Assembly: GCA_965247175.1 (NCBI GenBank)
Contig: OZ252006.1
Location: 4,526,001 to 4,590,000 of the forward strand
Direction: 5' to 3'
Source of the DNA: JANQMX01 sp965247175
GTDB taxonomy: Bacteria > Pseudomonadota > Alphaproteobacteria > Kiloniellales > DSM-21159
Length of the DNA: 64,000 nucleotides
The translations under genes were made by a program, and so were the position numbers. Below are positions 42,322 to 53,045 of this stretch, piece after piece. Every line of letters begins with the position of its first letter. Position 1 is the stretch's first letter. The notes beneath the pieces were generated by a model. It searched no databases and was not told the DNA's origin. It was given only the letters and a program-made list of their open reading frames with translations.

Positions 42322-43026
42322 TCAGGAGGCGAAACGCAGATTGATGCGCCGGTTCTGCCGGCCCTTGTTCTCGATCTTACCGACCTCGATGGGGCCGATC
42401 TCACCTGTTTCTCGCACGTGGGTGCCGCCGCAGGGCTGAAGGTCGACCCCGGCGATGTTCAAGAGGCGCACGCGGCCGCTACCCATCGGCGGCTTGACCG
42501 ACATGGTGCGAACCAGGTCCGGCTTGGTTTGCAGCTCTTCGTCGGTGATCCACTGGGGCGTCACCGGATGGTTCTCCGCGATCAGGCGGTTGATCTCCTG
42601 GGCCAGCTGCTCTTTGTCGGGCTTCTCCTCCATGTTGAAGTCGAGCCGTCCCTTGCCGTCGCTGATCTGCCCGCCGGTCACATCGCCTTCGACCACGGCG
42701 CAAAGCAGATGCAGACAGGTGTGCATCCGCATCAGACGGTGGCGACGTGCCCAGTCGATCTCCGCCGTGACGCTGTCGCCGACCGAAAGCGTTGGGGCAT
42801 CCGGAGCAGCGATGTGCACCACGTCCTCATGGTCTTGGCCCTTGCGGGCATCGACGATCTCGATCGTGCTGCCGTCGGCCAGAGTGAAGCTGCCGATGTC
42901 GCCTGGCTGGCCGCCGCCTTCCGGATAGAAGACCGTGCGGTCCAGGCGGATACCCTCCTCGCCGACGGCGGTCACCTTGGCCTCGCAGGAGGTGAGATAG
43001 GGGTCGTCGCGAAACAGCAACTCCAT
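42322..43026 (-). CDS. AlaX-type alanyl-tRNA editing protein
   Basis: A 234-residue free-standing editing domain homologous to that of AlaRS. Zinc ligands are His102 and His106 (HTCLH) and Cys199 and His203 (CGGTH). The N-terminal strand has TVFYPEGGGQPGD. It removes Ser or Gly wrongly joined to tRNA-Ala. It starts 15 bases after cysK. Pairing with a cysteine/serine-using enzyme is logical, since O-acetylserine metabolism changes the serine pool, but this link is inference. Confidence 0.9.
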   Translation of the reverse strand: MELLFRDDPYLTSCEAKVTAVGEEGIRLDRTVFYPEGGGQPGDIGSFTLADGSTIEIVDARKGQDHEDVVHIAAPDAPTLSVGDSVTAEIDWARRHRLMRMHTCLHLLCAVVEGDVTGGQISDGKGRLDFNMEEKPDKEQLAQEINRLIAENHPVTPQWITDEELQTKPDLVRTMSVKPPMGSGRVRLLNIAGVDLQPCGGTHVRETGEIGPIEVGKIENKGRQNRRINLRFAS

Positions 43027-43041
43027 GGAAGGGGTGCCTCT

Positions 43042-44046
43042 TTAGCCGTTGAGCCACTCTGGGACCGGCAAGTCCTTGCTGCGCAGGAACTCCGGGTTGA
43101 AGAGCTTGCTTTGATAGCGTGTGCCGTAGTCGCAGAGGATGGTGACGATGGTATGACCGGGCCCAAGCTTCTTGGCCAGGCGCTTTGCGCCGGCGACGTT
43201 GATGCCGCTGGAGCCGCCGAGGCAGAAGCCTTCTTCCTCCAGCATCTGGAAGCAGAGGGGGATGCCCTCGCTGTCCGGGATCTGGAAGGGCTCATCGACC
43301 TCCAGGCCTTCCAGGTTGCCGGTGATGCGGCCCTGGCCGATGCCTTCGGTGATGGAGCTTCCCTCAGACTTCAGCTCGCCGGTGGTGAAATAGCTGTAGA
43401 GCGCCGCCCCCATGGGGTCGGCGAGGCCGATGACCACGTCCTTGTTGCGCTCGCGCAGGGCCATGGCGGTGCCGGCCAGGGTGCCTCCGGTACCGACGGC
43501 GCAGATGAAGGCGTCCACCGTGCCGCCGGTCTGCTCCCAGATCTCCGGGCCCGTGGTATCATAGTGCGCCTGGCGGTTGGCGGTGTTATCCCACTGGTTG
43601 GCATAGAGCACGCCGTTGGCTTCGGTCTCGGCCAGGGCTTCGGCCGTGCGTTTGGCCACATGGACGTAGTTATTGGGGTCTCGGTAGGGGGCGGCCGGGA
43701 CCTCTTTCAGCTCGGCGCCGCAGAGCCGCAGCATGTCCTTCTTTTCCTGGCTCTGAGTCTCCGGAATGACGATCAGGGTGCGGTAGCCGCGGGCATCGGC
43801 GACCAGCGCCAGGCCGATGCCGGTGTTCCCGGCGGTGCCTTCGACGATCAGCCCGCCGGGCTTCAGTGCGCCGCGCTTCTCCGCGTCCAAGATGATGTGC
43901 TTGGCGGCGCGGTCCTTGACCGACTGGCCGGGATTGAGGAACTCCGCCTTGCCTAGAATGGTGCAGCCGGTCTCTTCGGAGGCGCGCTTCAATTTGATCA
44001 GCGGAGTCCGGCCCACGGTGTCCATCAAGCCGTCGCGGATGTCCAT
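43042..44046 (-). CDS. cysK: Cysteine synthase A-like PLP enzyme
   Basis: A 334-residue fold type II PLP enzyme. From ATG 44046 (GGAAGG site) the PLP lysine is Lys44 in FLNPGQSVKDRAA; TAGNTG binds the substrate carboxylate and CAVGTGGTLAG the PLP phosphate. It makes cysteine from O-acetylserine and sulfide. It is slightly longer than CysK, and the family includes cystathionine beta-synthase-like members, so the exact donor is not certain. It is first in the operon with AlaX and SseA. Confidence 0.85.
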   Translation of the reverse strand: MDIRDGLMDTVGRTPLIKLKRASEETGCTILGKAEFLNPGQSVKDRAAKHIILDAEKRGALKPGGLIVEGTAGNTGIGLALVADARGYRTLIVIPETQSQEKKDMLRLCGAELKEVPAAPYRDPNNYVHVAKRTAEALAETEANGVLYANQWDNTANRQAHYDTTGPEIWEQTGGTVDAFICAVGTGGTLAGTAMALRERNKDVVIGLADPMGAALYSYFTTGELKSEGSSITEGIGQGRITGNLEGLEVDEPFQIPDSEGIPLCFQMLEEEGFCLGGSSGINVAGAKRLAKKLGPGHTIVTILCDYGTRYQSKLFNPEFLRSKDLPVPEWLNG

Positions 44047-44191
44047 TTGGGGCCTTCCTGTCAGGGATCCTTCCATGCAGGAAAACCTAGCTATGGGCTT
44101 CTTGGCCTACAAGAGCCGCAGGGCCGGGTTGCACAGTCGTGAACGGACCTAGGACATATTCCACAAGGTCGAAAGACTGCGTCGCAGCGGT

Positions 44192-44848
44192 TTAGGCCCA
44201 CTCTTGGCGCAGAGTCTCGTGGTTGAGGCGCAGCCACTGCAGCGCGATTAAGGTCATGGCATTGTCGATGCCACCGCTATCCATGCGCTGCCAGATCTCT
44301 TGGCAGGGGTAGACCTTGGCCATGATGTCTTCGTGCTCATGGTCCAGTCCGAACTTGCCGCCAGCACTGCCGCTGTCGACCTGGGCGACGAAGAGCGTGA
44401 CCCGTTCGGTGGAGCCGCCGGGGCTGGGGAAATAGCTGGCGATCTCCTTCATGCGGCGGGCGGTCAGGCCGGCCTCTTCTTCGAGCTCCCGGTGGGCCAG
44501 CTCTTCAAGCGTTTCTTCCTTGTCGCAGATGCCGGCCACGACCTCGAGCGGCCAGGACGCGCCGCCGGCCAGATGCGAGGGAATGCGCACTTGGGAGATC
44601 AGTACCACCGCGTCGGCCGAGGGATCGTAGGGCAGGACGCCAGCGACAGGGTCGCGCCGCACGATCTCCCGCACGACCTCGCCGGACCAGCCGCCGTTGA
44701 ACAGCCGATGGCGGAAGGTGCAGCGCCGGACGCGGTAAAAACCATCGTACTGTGGCTTTTCTTCCAAGAGCTCGACGCCCTCGGGGCCGAAACCGGGCAG
44801 CGCGTCCATCTTGTCGCTGGCGTCATACGACGAACCGTCATGGGCCAT
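44192..44848 (-). CDS. Nudix hydrolase, ADP-ribose pyrophosphatase-like
   Basis: A 218-residue enzyme from ATG 44848. The Nudix box is intact: GICDKEETLEELAHRELEEE then AGL. The following text ASYFPSPGGSTERVTLFVAQ is typical of NudF/ADP-ribose pyrophosphatases, which also bind VEVVAG-like text before the box (here LEVVAG). It splits ADP-ribose into AMP and ribose 5-phosphate. It is divergent from the hydrolase-OsmC gene. Confidence 0.88.
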   Translation of the reverse strand: MAHDGSSYDASDKMDALPGFGPEGVELLEEKPQYDGFYRVRRCTFRHRLFNGGWSGEVVREIVRRDPVAGVLPYDPSADAVVLISQVRIPSHLAGGASWPLEVVAGICDKEETLEELAHRELEEEAGLTARRMKEIASYFPSPGGSTERVTLFVAQVDSGSAGGKFGLDHEHEDIMAKVYPCQEIWQRMDSGGIDNAMTLIALQWLRLNHETLRQEWA

Positions 44849-45054
44849 GCGCGGCTTTCCCTTCCTGCTGCTGTGCGAAACCTCGGGCGTGACATGCCCT
44901 CTTCCGCGCGGCGCCTCAAGGGATTTGGGGTGTGGACGACCCGCCCGTAACCATTCTCGGCCATGGCCAATCTCACTGACATCGGGCAAAGTCCGCGCCG
45001 GGCGTGGCGGCTCCAGAAGCCCCAGGAAAAGCGACAAAGAACGGGAGGATACTC

Positions 45055-46281
<1,227 letters not shown>

Positions 46282-46377
46282 GCGCGCCGCATGGTCGCTG
46301 CGCCGTGGACGCAGAGCGCCGACAGCGCGCACGCGCTAAGCTGAAGGCGCGACCAATCGAAATGGCAGGGAGCCGAA

Positions 46378-47337
46378 ATGAGCTTTTCGGGAAGTAAGGC
46401 CGCGCCGAGGGCTGAGAACGTGAGCCACCGGCTGAATATGGTCGACCCAGACACGCCGGCCGATGCCATGGCCGAGGCCTTGCTGGAGTGGGGCTACGTC
46501 ATCCTGCCGGAATTGGCGGTCGAGACGGCGCGGCGGGCGCGGGAGGAACTGGCGCCCTACATCGACGGTGCCGCCTTCGGTCACGACGACTTCCTGGGTC
46601 AGAAGACCAAGCGGGTCGGCGGCATTCTGCAGAAGTCGCCGGCGGCGCGTGAGCTGGTCGTGCACCCGACGGTGATGGCGCTCTGCCAGCGCATCCTGCT
46701 GCGCTACGCCGCGCGCTTTCAGCTCAACTTCTCCGGCGTCATGCATCTCGCACCGGGTGCTGCCGCTCAGGCGCTGCACCGTGACGGCAATCTCTATCCC
46801 ATCAGCCACCCGGGAATCGTCACCCTGACGCCGGCCATGTGGGCGCTCTCCGAGTTCTCGGCGGAGAACGGCGGCACCCAGCTCGTCCCCGGCAGCCACC
46901 TTTGGCCGGCGGAGCGGGAACCAAGGCCCGAGGAGGTGGTGAATGCCGTCATGCCGCCGGGCTCTGTACTGGTCTACCTCAGCGGGACTATTCACGGCGG
47001 CGGGGAAAACCGGGGCAGCACACCGCGCACCGGCCTTGCGCTGCAGTATAGCCTCGGCTGGTTGCGGCAGGAGGAAAACCAGTACCTCGCCAACCCGCCG
47101 GAGGTGGCCAAGGACTATTCTGAGGCCCTGCGCCGGCTGATCGGCTACGACTATGGCGGGCCTTACCTGGGCTTCTTCCAAGGCGATGACCCGCACCGGG
47201 TGTTCGAGTCAGGCTACGAAGGCCCGGCTCTGCGCTCGACTGAGGCAGTGGACGCCGCCGCCGCGCGCGTGGAGTTTTTGCAAAGCGCCAACGCGCCGCT
47301 GACGGCGGAGCGCTTCCGGGAGGAGCGGGAGGAGTAG
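46378..47337 (+). CDS. Phytanoyl-CoA dioxygenase (PhyH) family protein
   Basis: A 319-residue 2OG/Fe(II) oxygenase with a GGGAG site. The metal motif is HRD in ALHRDGNLYP and a distal His in SGTIHGGGENRG; RTGLALQYSLGW contains the 2-oxoglutarate Arg. Other text, ENGGTQLVPGSHLWP, is typical of PhyH proteins. Substrates in bacteria range from antibiotics to small acids; none can be assigned. It stands alone, followed by a repeat element. Confidence 0.85.
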   Translation: MSFSGSKAAPRAENVSHRLNMVDPDTPADAMAEALLEWGYVILPELAVETARRAREELAPYIDGAAFGHDDFLGQKTKRVGGILQKSPAARELVVHPTVMALCQRILLRYAARFQLNFSGVMHLAPGAAAQALHRDGNLYPISHPGIVTLTPAMWALSEFSAENGGTQLVPGSHLWPAEREPRPEEVVNAVMPPGSVLVYLSGTIHGGGENRGSTPRTGLALQYSLGWLRQEENQYLANPPEVAKDYSEALRRLIGYDYGGPYLGFFQGDDPHRVFESGYEGPALRSTEAVDAAAARVEFLQSANAPLTAERFREEREE

Positions 47338-47347
47338 GGGACACCTC

Positions 47348-47472
47348 GACTGTCATCCCGGCCAAGGGCGAAGCCCGCGAGCCGGGATCCATGAGTGACG
47401 AGAGCGCGAACCGTCCAATGCCGGGTACGGGCCGATGAATGGATGGTCGGGTCAAGCCCGACCATGACAGTC
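47348..47472. repeat. 125-bp palindromic intergenic element (REP/MITE-like)
   Basis: Perfect 9-base terminal inverted repeats (GACTGTCAT at 47348-47356 and ATGACAGTC at 47464-47472). Two internal hairpins lie inside: CCCGGC/GCCGGG with the text CATCCCGGCC...CCGGGATCC, and TGGTCGGG/CCCGACCA near the right end. It has no coding capacity. This style (CATCCCGGC..., GGTCGGGTCAAGCCCGACC) is familiar as a dispersed alphaproteobacterial repeat. Confidence 0.7.
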
Positions 47473-47490
47473 AGTGCTTGGGCGCGCGTC

Positions 47491-48303
47491 CTAGTGGAAC
47501 ATCTCGGGGCTACGCGCTGCGAGCTGCTGATAGATCGGTTGGAAGTGGAGCCAGCCGATGTATTCGCTGCCCACATGCTCTCGGCTGTAGCGGGCGCTTT
47601 CCGGCGGCACCGGGATGGGTTTGTGGCCGCTGGCATCGACCATGAGCTGCTGATGGCAGCAACGCTCCAACGCGATGAACCAGAACGCCGCCGCGTCGAT
47701 GCTGTGACGACTGGCGGTGAAGAGGCCGTGGTTCTGGTGCACCGCCGCCTTGACGCCTTCGAAGGCCTTGGCGATGCGCGGGCCAGCATCGTCCTCGACA
47801 GCCACCGCCCCGGCATCCTCGCGGATCACGGCGTGATCCTCGAAGAAGGCGCAGGCGTCCTGGGTGATCGGCTCGAGCGGCCGGCCGAGCGCGGCGAAGG
47901 CCACGCCGTAGAGCGTATGGGCGTGGCACATAGCGAGAATGTCGGGATGCTCTTCGTGGACTGCGGCGTGCAGCACGAAGCCCGCGCGGTTCACGGCGTA
48001 ATCGCCTTCGACCACCGTGCCTTCGTGGTCGACCAGGATGAGATTGGAGAGCGTCACCTGCTCGAAGTGGACCGCCATGGGATTGGTCCAATAGAGCTCG
48101 GGCCGCTCGGGATCGCGGATGGTCAGATGCCCGGCGAAGCCGTAGTCCAGGCCGTGGACGGCGAAGGCGCGGCAAGCGGCGACCAAGCGCTTCTTGCGGT
48201 CGAGGCGCTGCTCTTCGGGCGAGTTGAAGGCCGGCTCCTCGGGAAATTTCAGGCCGGGCTGCTCCGGCTGATAGATCGACGTGCGGTTTCCGAGATCGAG
48301 CAT
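47491..48303 (-). CDS. Class II aldolase/adducin family protein
   Basis: A 270-residue protein starting at ATG 48303. The metal histidines appear as HAHTLYG (about 128-134) and HQNHGLF, with GFAGHLTIRDPE upstream, the layout of fuculose-phosphate aldolase-like proteins. Bacterial relatives of this length are often uncharacterised and may be aldolases, epimerases or decarboxylases on sugar phosphates or hydroxy acids. A longer frame to 48489 is open but unlikely. Convergent with PhyH across the repeat element. Confidence 0.85.
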   Translation of the reverse strand: MLDLGNRTSIYQPEQPGLKFPEEPAFNSPEEQRLDRKKRLVAACRAFAVHGLDYGFAGHLTIRDPERPELYWTNPMAVHFEQVTLSNLILVDHEGTVVEGDYAVNRAGFVLHAAVHEEHPDILAMCHAHTLYGVAFAALGRPLEPITQDACAFFEDHAVIREDAGAVAVEDDAGPRIAKAFEGVKAAVHQNHGLFTASRHSIDAAAFWFIALERCCHQQLMVDASGHKPIPVPPESARYSREHVGSEYIGWLHFQPIYQQLAARSPEMFH

Positions 48304-48479
48304 GGGCGGTTTCCTCGCGGTCTGAGTGCGGCGTTCTGCATAAGGTGTGGTGGCGCATCCCGGTTGGCTAGCCTTTTTGCGATCCAGGCTCAGAGGCCAA
48401 TTGCTTCGATTGTCGATGCCTAGGCGGGAGTCTAAATTTGCGCGCCACCCAGCCCCTCGACACCTAAGAGCCCGTCCGA

Positions 48480-49148
48480 ATGTTCGCACAGACCAGCATC
48501 ATCAATCCTTTTCCCATTCCCGTCTGGATCCACCAGGTCGTGCCGGAGCAGGCGGCGCGCATCAACGAGGCGGCGCTTAAGCTGGTGGCGGAGGCCAAGG
48601 CCGCCATGCCGCCCATGCAGCCGAGCCAGCAGTGGCAGACGCCCAACGATCTGCAGACCCGGGAGGAGCTCGGGGAGCTCAATGGCCTCGTCGAGGTTGC
48701 GACCCGCGGCATCCTCACGCAGCTCGGGGTCGAGTACGGCTCCTTCATGATCACCGGCTGCTGGGCCAACATCCTGCCCAAGGGCTCGCAGCCCCATCCG
48801 CGGCACACCCATCCGAACAACTACCTGAGCGGTGTCTACTACGTTCAGGTGCCGCAGGGCGGGGAGGGCATCGTCTTCCACGACCCCAAGCCCCAGACCA
48901 ATGTCATCGCGCCGCGTGTCCGCAAGCCGAACCCCTTCAACTCGCGCAGCGCGACTCTTCCGGTTCAGCCCGGCATGCTGGTCATGTTCCCGGCCTGGCT
49001 GGCCCATTCGGTGCCGGGCCACGACGGCGAGCACGACCGGGTGAGCGTCAGCTTCAACGTGATGTTCACGCAGTTCGCCGAAGAGCTGAGCAAGCCCCGC
49101 TGGACCTTCGAGGCGCCTTCATCGGAGGACATGGAACCGACCTCCTAG
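48480..49148 (+). CDS. TIGR02466-type 2OG-Fe(II) oxygenase
   Basis: A 222-residue protein matching the TIGR02466 pattern: NPFPIPVWIHQV at the start, GCWANILPKGSQPHPRHTHP then NNYLSGVYYVQ, HDPKPQ, and PAWLAHSVPGHDG near the end. His residues in HTHPNN and AHSV are probable iron ligands. The family is a prolyl-hydroxylase-like group with unknown substrates, frequent in marine bacteria and cyanophage. It is divergent from the aldolase gene, 176 bases apart. Confidence 0.82.
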   Translation: MFAQTSIINPFPIPVWIHQVVPEQAARINEAALKLVAEAKAAMPPMQPSQQWQTPNDLQTREELGELNGLVEVATRGILTQLGVEYGSFMITGCWANILPKGSQPHPRHTHPNNYLSGVYYVQVPQGGEGIVFHDPKPQTNVIAPRVRKPNPFNSRSATLPVQPGMLVMFPAWLAHSVPGHDGEHDRVSVSFNVMFTQFAEELSKPRWTFEAPSSEDMEPTS

Positions 49149-49161
49149 CGGGCCGGGCGGC

Positions 49162-51132
49162 TTACCAGCTGCCGCCGCCGCCGCCGCCCCCGCCGCCGCC
49201 GGAGAAGCCGCCGCCGCCCGAGCCGCTGCCGCGGGAGGGCGCGGAGGTAGAAGAGACAGCACTGCCGAGGTTGCGATCAAAGCGGTCGGCGTCGAAATGG
49301 CCGCTGCCATGATACCAATTCGGCATGGTCGTGGCACCGACCACGCCGGCAAACTGAGCGCTCCACTGGTGCGCCAAGCCCAAAGCAATGGCGTAGGGTA
49401 GGAGTTTCTCGAAGAGCTCCGGCGTGCGCTCCGGCGGATTGAGCAAGTTGAGCCGCTCTTCCTCCGCCGTACCAAGATAGAGCGCAAAGCCCTCTATGTG
49501 GTCGAGCAGTTTGCGCCCGGCCTTGGTCGGCCTGGCCATCAAGAGATGGAAGAGTGCGATCAGAAATCCGAACACAGCGCCGGAACCGAGCAACACCACG
49601 TCGAGCTCTCCCCCTGCTCGCGTCTGCAGTTCCGCGAGAAGGGTCCGGCCGCCGAGAAAGACACCGACGCCAAAGGGCACGATAAAGAGCAGGGCGCCTA
49701 TCAGCTTGCCGAAGCCGCGCGGCAGGCTAATGCGGGTGTTGAGCAGGCTTGAGACAACAATGCCGATAAAGCCGGCGGCGGCGCCGGCAATCAGCCATTG
49801 GCCCAGCCGGTCGAATGCGCTCGGTACGTTCTGCCAAATCAGCAGCAGCAGCACTGCAACAGTGACGACTCCGACACTCGCGCCAGCCAGCGTGTAGAGC
49901 CAGTTGCGTACGAAACTCGCGCCATAGTGCTCTTCCTTGAGCTGGTCCTTGAGGGCGTGACGCGCCTTGTCCATGCGCTTGCCGTTGATCTTGTCCCCGG
50001 TCAGCTCCAACTCGCCGCCGAGAGAGAACATCTCTCCGTATGCGGCGCGCTCGGCAGGGCTCAGGCCCTTGTCGCGCGATCCAAGCGGCACAAGCTTGTA
50101 GTCGCGGCTCGAAAAGAAGCCGTCGGCCCCCTCCTCAACGATGCGCAAGGCGCCCTTCACGGCCATGCTGACGATGGCGGCGGTTATGCAGCGGTTATCG
50201 AAGCCTTGCTCTTGGATGTAGCGCGCGGCGGCGGGACCGATGCCCTTCGGCGGCCCGAACTCGGGATAGATGGCGCCGCCCTTGGGGTCGCGGCCGACGA
50301 CAAGCCAGCAAACCAAGAGTGCAAGGGCGCCGGCCAAGGTGCCTGCAACGCCGGCCGCTTGGTCATAGGACAGGCCGAAGATCTCGTGCCGAACTGGCTC
50401 TCCGACATCGACGAGACCCGGTGGCCAAGTCACCCAGACGGTGAAGCCCTCTCTCGGTGCGAGCGGCACCGTGGTGCGGGCACGGAACAAGCCGTCGGCG
50501 ATCTCAGTTACTTCGGCGTTCTGGTCTTCAGAACCAAAGGCACCCGTGTAGGCGGCATGTAAGAGAATCTTTGCATCCTCCGGCAGGATCACCGTGACAC
50601 TGGCTTGCCGAATGGGGAAGGGCCAGTCATTGCCGGTGACATTCCAGACCAGCTGGTCGGAGTCTTCGAACTCCGTCCGTTGAGTCCTGGACCGGATTAC
50701 AAGATTGCGCGACGCATACAGTTGCCCTTCAGTTCGGTAGCGCAGCACGTAGGTCTGCTCCGAGGGGGCAGGTAAGATGACATCGGCATCGCCGATGCGG
50801 ACCCGGGCAAGATCGTTTCTTTGCTGAATGTAGTGAGGCTCCTTGCGGCCGTTGCGCGTCACCGAGAGCACCTCGAAAGTGACGGGTGCACGCTCGTTAC
50901 CCCCTGTCGGGCTGGTCAGCGGGAAGTCCCGAAAGATGCCGCGCTTGGTGAGCCCTGCGCCGAGCCGGTAGTCGATGGTCTCGGTGACATCGAGGGTGCC
51001 GTCGGGCAGCACCCGGACCTCTGCGTGGAAGCGCATGATCTCCTCGGAGGCCTGCGCCGCTAGTGGAGATAGCAGGCAGCAGAGCAGCGCAATAGAGGCG
51101 AGCAGGGCGGTGGGTTGATGGCGCATCATCAT
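49162..51132 (-). CDS. DUF2207 membrane protein with glycine-rich tail
   Basis: About 656 residues from an ATG cluster at 51126-51132. A Sec signal (LLASIALLCCLLSPLAAQA) leads to a large DUF2207 extracytoplasmic domain (FHAEVRVLPDGTLDVTETID, FRDFPLT). Membrane helices follow (about 275-300, 440-465, 475-500, 515-570). The C-terminus ends in a long Gly run (GGGGFSGGGGGGGGGGSW), as in many DUF2207 and TPM proteins. It is the third gene of a lemA unit and a paralogue of the protein at 51138. Function unknown. Confidence 0.85.
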   Translation of the reverse strand: MMMRHQPTALLASIALLCCLLSPLAAQASEEIMRFHAEVRVLPDGTLDVTETIDYRLGAGLTKRGIFRDFPLTSPTGGNERAPVTFEVLSVTRNGRKEPHYIQQRNDLARVRIGDADVILPAPSEQTYVLRYRTEGQLYASRNLVIRSRTQRTEFEDSDQLVWNVTGNDWPFPIRQASVTVILPEDAKILLHAAYTGAFGSEDQNAEVTEIADGLFRARTTVPLAPREGFTVWVTWPPGLVDVGEPVRHEIFGLSYDQAAGVAGTLAGALALLVCWLVVGRDPKGGAIYPEFGPPKGIGPAAARYIQEQGFDNRCITAAIVSMAVKGALRIVEEGADGFFSSRDYKLVPLGSRDKGLSPAERAAYGEMFSLGGELELTGDKINGKRMDKARHALKDQLKEEHYGASFVRNWLYTLAGASVGVVTVAVLLLLIWQNVPSAFDRLGQWLIAGAAAGFIGIVVSSLLNTRISLPRGFGKLIGALLFIVPFGVGVFLGGRTLLAELQTRAGGELDVVLLGSGAVFGFLIALFHLLMARPTKAGRKLLDHIEGFALYLGTAEEERLNLLNPPERTPELFEKLLPYAIALGLAHQWSAQFAGVVGATTMPNWYHGSGHFDADRFDRNLGSAVSSTSAPSRGSGSGGGGFSGGGGGGGGGGSW

Positions 51133-51137
51133 GGGTG

Positions 51138-53045
51138 TCACGTCCACCGACTCATGCTTGCGCCCAGTCGCACAAAGCTTCGGTTCCGCCTTTGTTTGGA
51201 TCTGTCCGACGGTGTGGCGATCATCGCATCCGTGAAGTGATCGATGAACTCCACGGCGTCGAAGCGATCGCCGCAGTACCACGCTGGCCGATAGTCGCGG
51301 CCGACTACGCCTTTGAACTGAGCGCACCAGTCGTCAGCGAACTTCAAGGCGACGGCGTAAGGCAGCAGGCGCTCGAAGAGCTCTGGAGTGCGGTCTGGCG
51401 CAGAGCGGTAGTCGGGGCGCTTTAGAGTGCTGCCGTGAAGATAGAGGCAAAGACCCTCGATACGGTCGAGGAGCTTACGCTCCTGCTTGGTGGGAGCGAC
51501 AAGAAGCTCGTTGAATAGGACGATGAAGAAGCCGAAGAGAGCGCCCGAAGCCAGAAGGAAGAGATCCACCTCGCCGGTATAGTAGTCTTGTCGGGCGAGG
51601 ATGAACCAGTAAGCGATGCCTAGAACGACAGCGCTAACGGGAACTACAATGGCAACAAACAGCAGAACATCATGGAGGCCAGCTTTCACGATCGTCGGCG
51701 CGAACCAAGCGGCGGTGAAGAAAAAGGTAACGATGCCGAAGCTACCGGCGGCTATCAGCCATTGCACTGATGCGTTGTGGGTCAGGTCATTGCTCGGTGA
51801 GATAAAGGGAACGAGGAGCCAAGCGAGGAGGCCGAGGACTCCACCGACTGCTGTGTAGCCGACATTTCGCAGATAGGGCGTGCCGCCGCGTTCTGCGATC
51901 AACCGGCGCTCCAGCACGGCCTCCGATCGGTTCGTGCGTTTGCTGTCGGACGACTTGGCTCCGAGTAGAAGACTCTCTTTCGATGGAAAGAGTGCGGCGT
52001 ATGCGGCCTCCTCTGGGTGGGTCAGGACCTGGCCATCTGTCCCTAAAGGCTCGAGCCGAAACCTTGGTTGCGAAGAGCTGTCCGCCGGCGTTTCTTCGAC
52101 GATGCGCAGGGCACCTTTGACCGCCATGTTAAGAAGTGCAGCAATGAAGCAGCGGTCATCGAAAAAGCGGTTGTAGAGAAAGCGCACGGCCGCGGGGCCC
52201 ATGCCGTCCGGCGGCTCGAACTCTCGTCTCGGGGGGGCGCGTTTTGGGTCGCGACCGACGGCGAGCCAGAAGATGAAGAGGGTCAGGGCCGTGACCAACG
52301 GCGGCAGAAAAAGAGCCAGCCGCTCTTGTGGGATTCGGGCTAGCAGCGTCGGTGGTTCGACGGTGACCACGCCCTTGGGCCAAGTCAATGCGACGGCAAA
52401 GCCCTCCCCGGGTTCGAGAGTTGCCCTGGTCTCGGCACTGTAAAGGCCGTCATAGGCCCGAGAGACTTGGTGGCCTCCGCCCGGCGCGCGACCGGTGCCG
52501 GTATACGCAGCATGCTCCAGAAAAGGCGCAACCTCGGGCAAGAACACCGTTGTGCTGGCCGCACGAATCGCGAAGGGCCAGCCGCGCCCCGTTACGTCCC
52601 AGAGCAGACCGTCGAACTGCTCGGACTCCTGGATATGACCGTGCGTGCGATAGCGGATCTCATAGACCTGCACCGAATTGGCCGGCAGGACGTCATCGCT
52701 GTCTCCAATGCGCAGCTCGGCCATGCCGTCTCGGCGGTAGAGCTTGTGGGTTGTTGCCTGGCCGGCTCGCTTGACGGACAGGAGGTTGAAGGTGACTGGG
52801 AACAGCTCTCCCCCAGCCGAGCGTGCGGTCAATGGAAAGCGGCGAAACAGGCCCCAGATGTTCGATGCTTCTCCAACCCGGTACTCGACGGTCTCGGTCA
52901 CATCGAGCGTGCCATTGGCCTGCACCTGGATATCGGCATGAAAAGAGAGGATCTCTTCTGAGGCCCAGGCTGACGGTGCGAGCACCAGGCAGAAAAGAGC
53001 AGCGACAAGTGCGACGAAGCAGGCCACACGGGCCCGCGCGCGCAT
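51138..53045 (-). CDS. DUF2207 membrane protein, paralogue without glycine tail
   Basis: A 635-residue protein with a Sec signal (cleavage near SAWA-SEE) and the same domain order as its neighbour at 49162: FHADIQVQANGTLDVTETVE, FRRFPLTARS, WLAVGRDPK, MAVKGALRIVEE, RTPELFERLLPYAVAL. The Gly-rich tail is replaced by a short basic Ser/Arg end (SKQRRNRSFVRLG). Its ATG overlaps the lemA stop (TGATG) and its stop is 5 bases from the next start, so all three genes are translated together. A tandem duplication is evident. Confidence 0.87.
   Translation of the reverse strand: MRARARVACFVALVAALFCLVLAPSAWASEEILSFHADIQVQANGTLDVTETVEYRVGEASNIWGLFRRFPLTARSAGGELFPVTFNLLSVKRAGQATTHKLYRRDGMAELRIGDSDDVLPANSVQVYEIRYRTHGHIQESEQFDGLLWDVTGRGWPFAIRAASTTVFLPEVAPFLEHAAYTGTGRAPGGGHQVSRAYDGLYSAETRATLEPGEGFAVALTWPKGVVTVEPPTLLARIPQERLALFLPPLVTALTLFIFWLAVGRDPKRAPPRREFEPPDGMGPAAVRFLYNRFFDDRCFIAALLNMAVKGALRIVEETPADSSSQPRFRLEPLGTDGQVLTHPEEAAYAALFPSKESLLLGAKSSDSKRTNRSEAVLERRLIAERGGTPYLRNVGYTAVGGVLGLLAWLLVPFISPSNDLTHNASVQWLIAAGSFGIVTFFFTAAWFAPTIVKAGLHDVLLFVAIVVPVSAVVLGIAYWFILARQDYYTGEVDLFLLASGALFGFFIVLFNELLVAPTKQERKLLDRIEGLCLYLHGSTLKRPDYRSAPDRTPELFERLLPYAVALKFADDWCAQFKGVVGRDYRPAWYCGDRFDAVEFIDHFTDAMIATPSDRSKQRRNRSFVRLGASMSRWT

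Noticed and set aside
42418..43956. 512-codon plus-strand frame
   Set aside because: It is antisense to AlaX and CysK, both with intact catalytic motifs; long antisense frames are common at this GC content.
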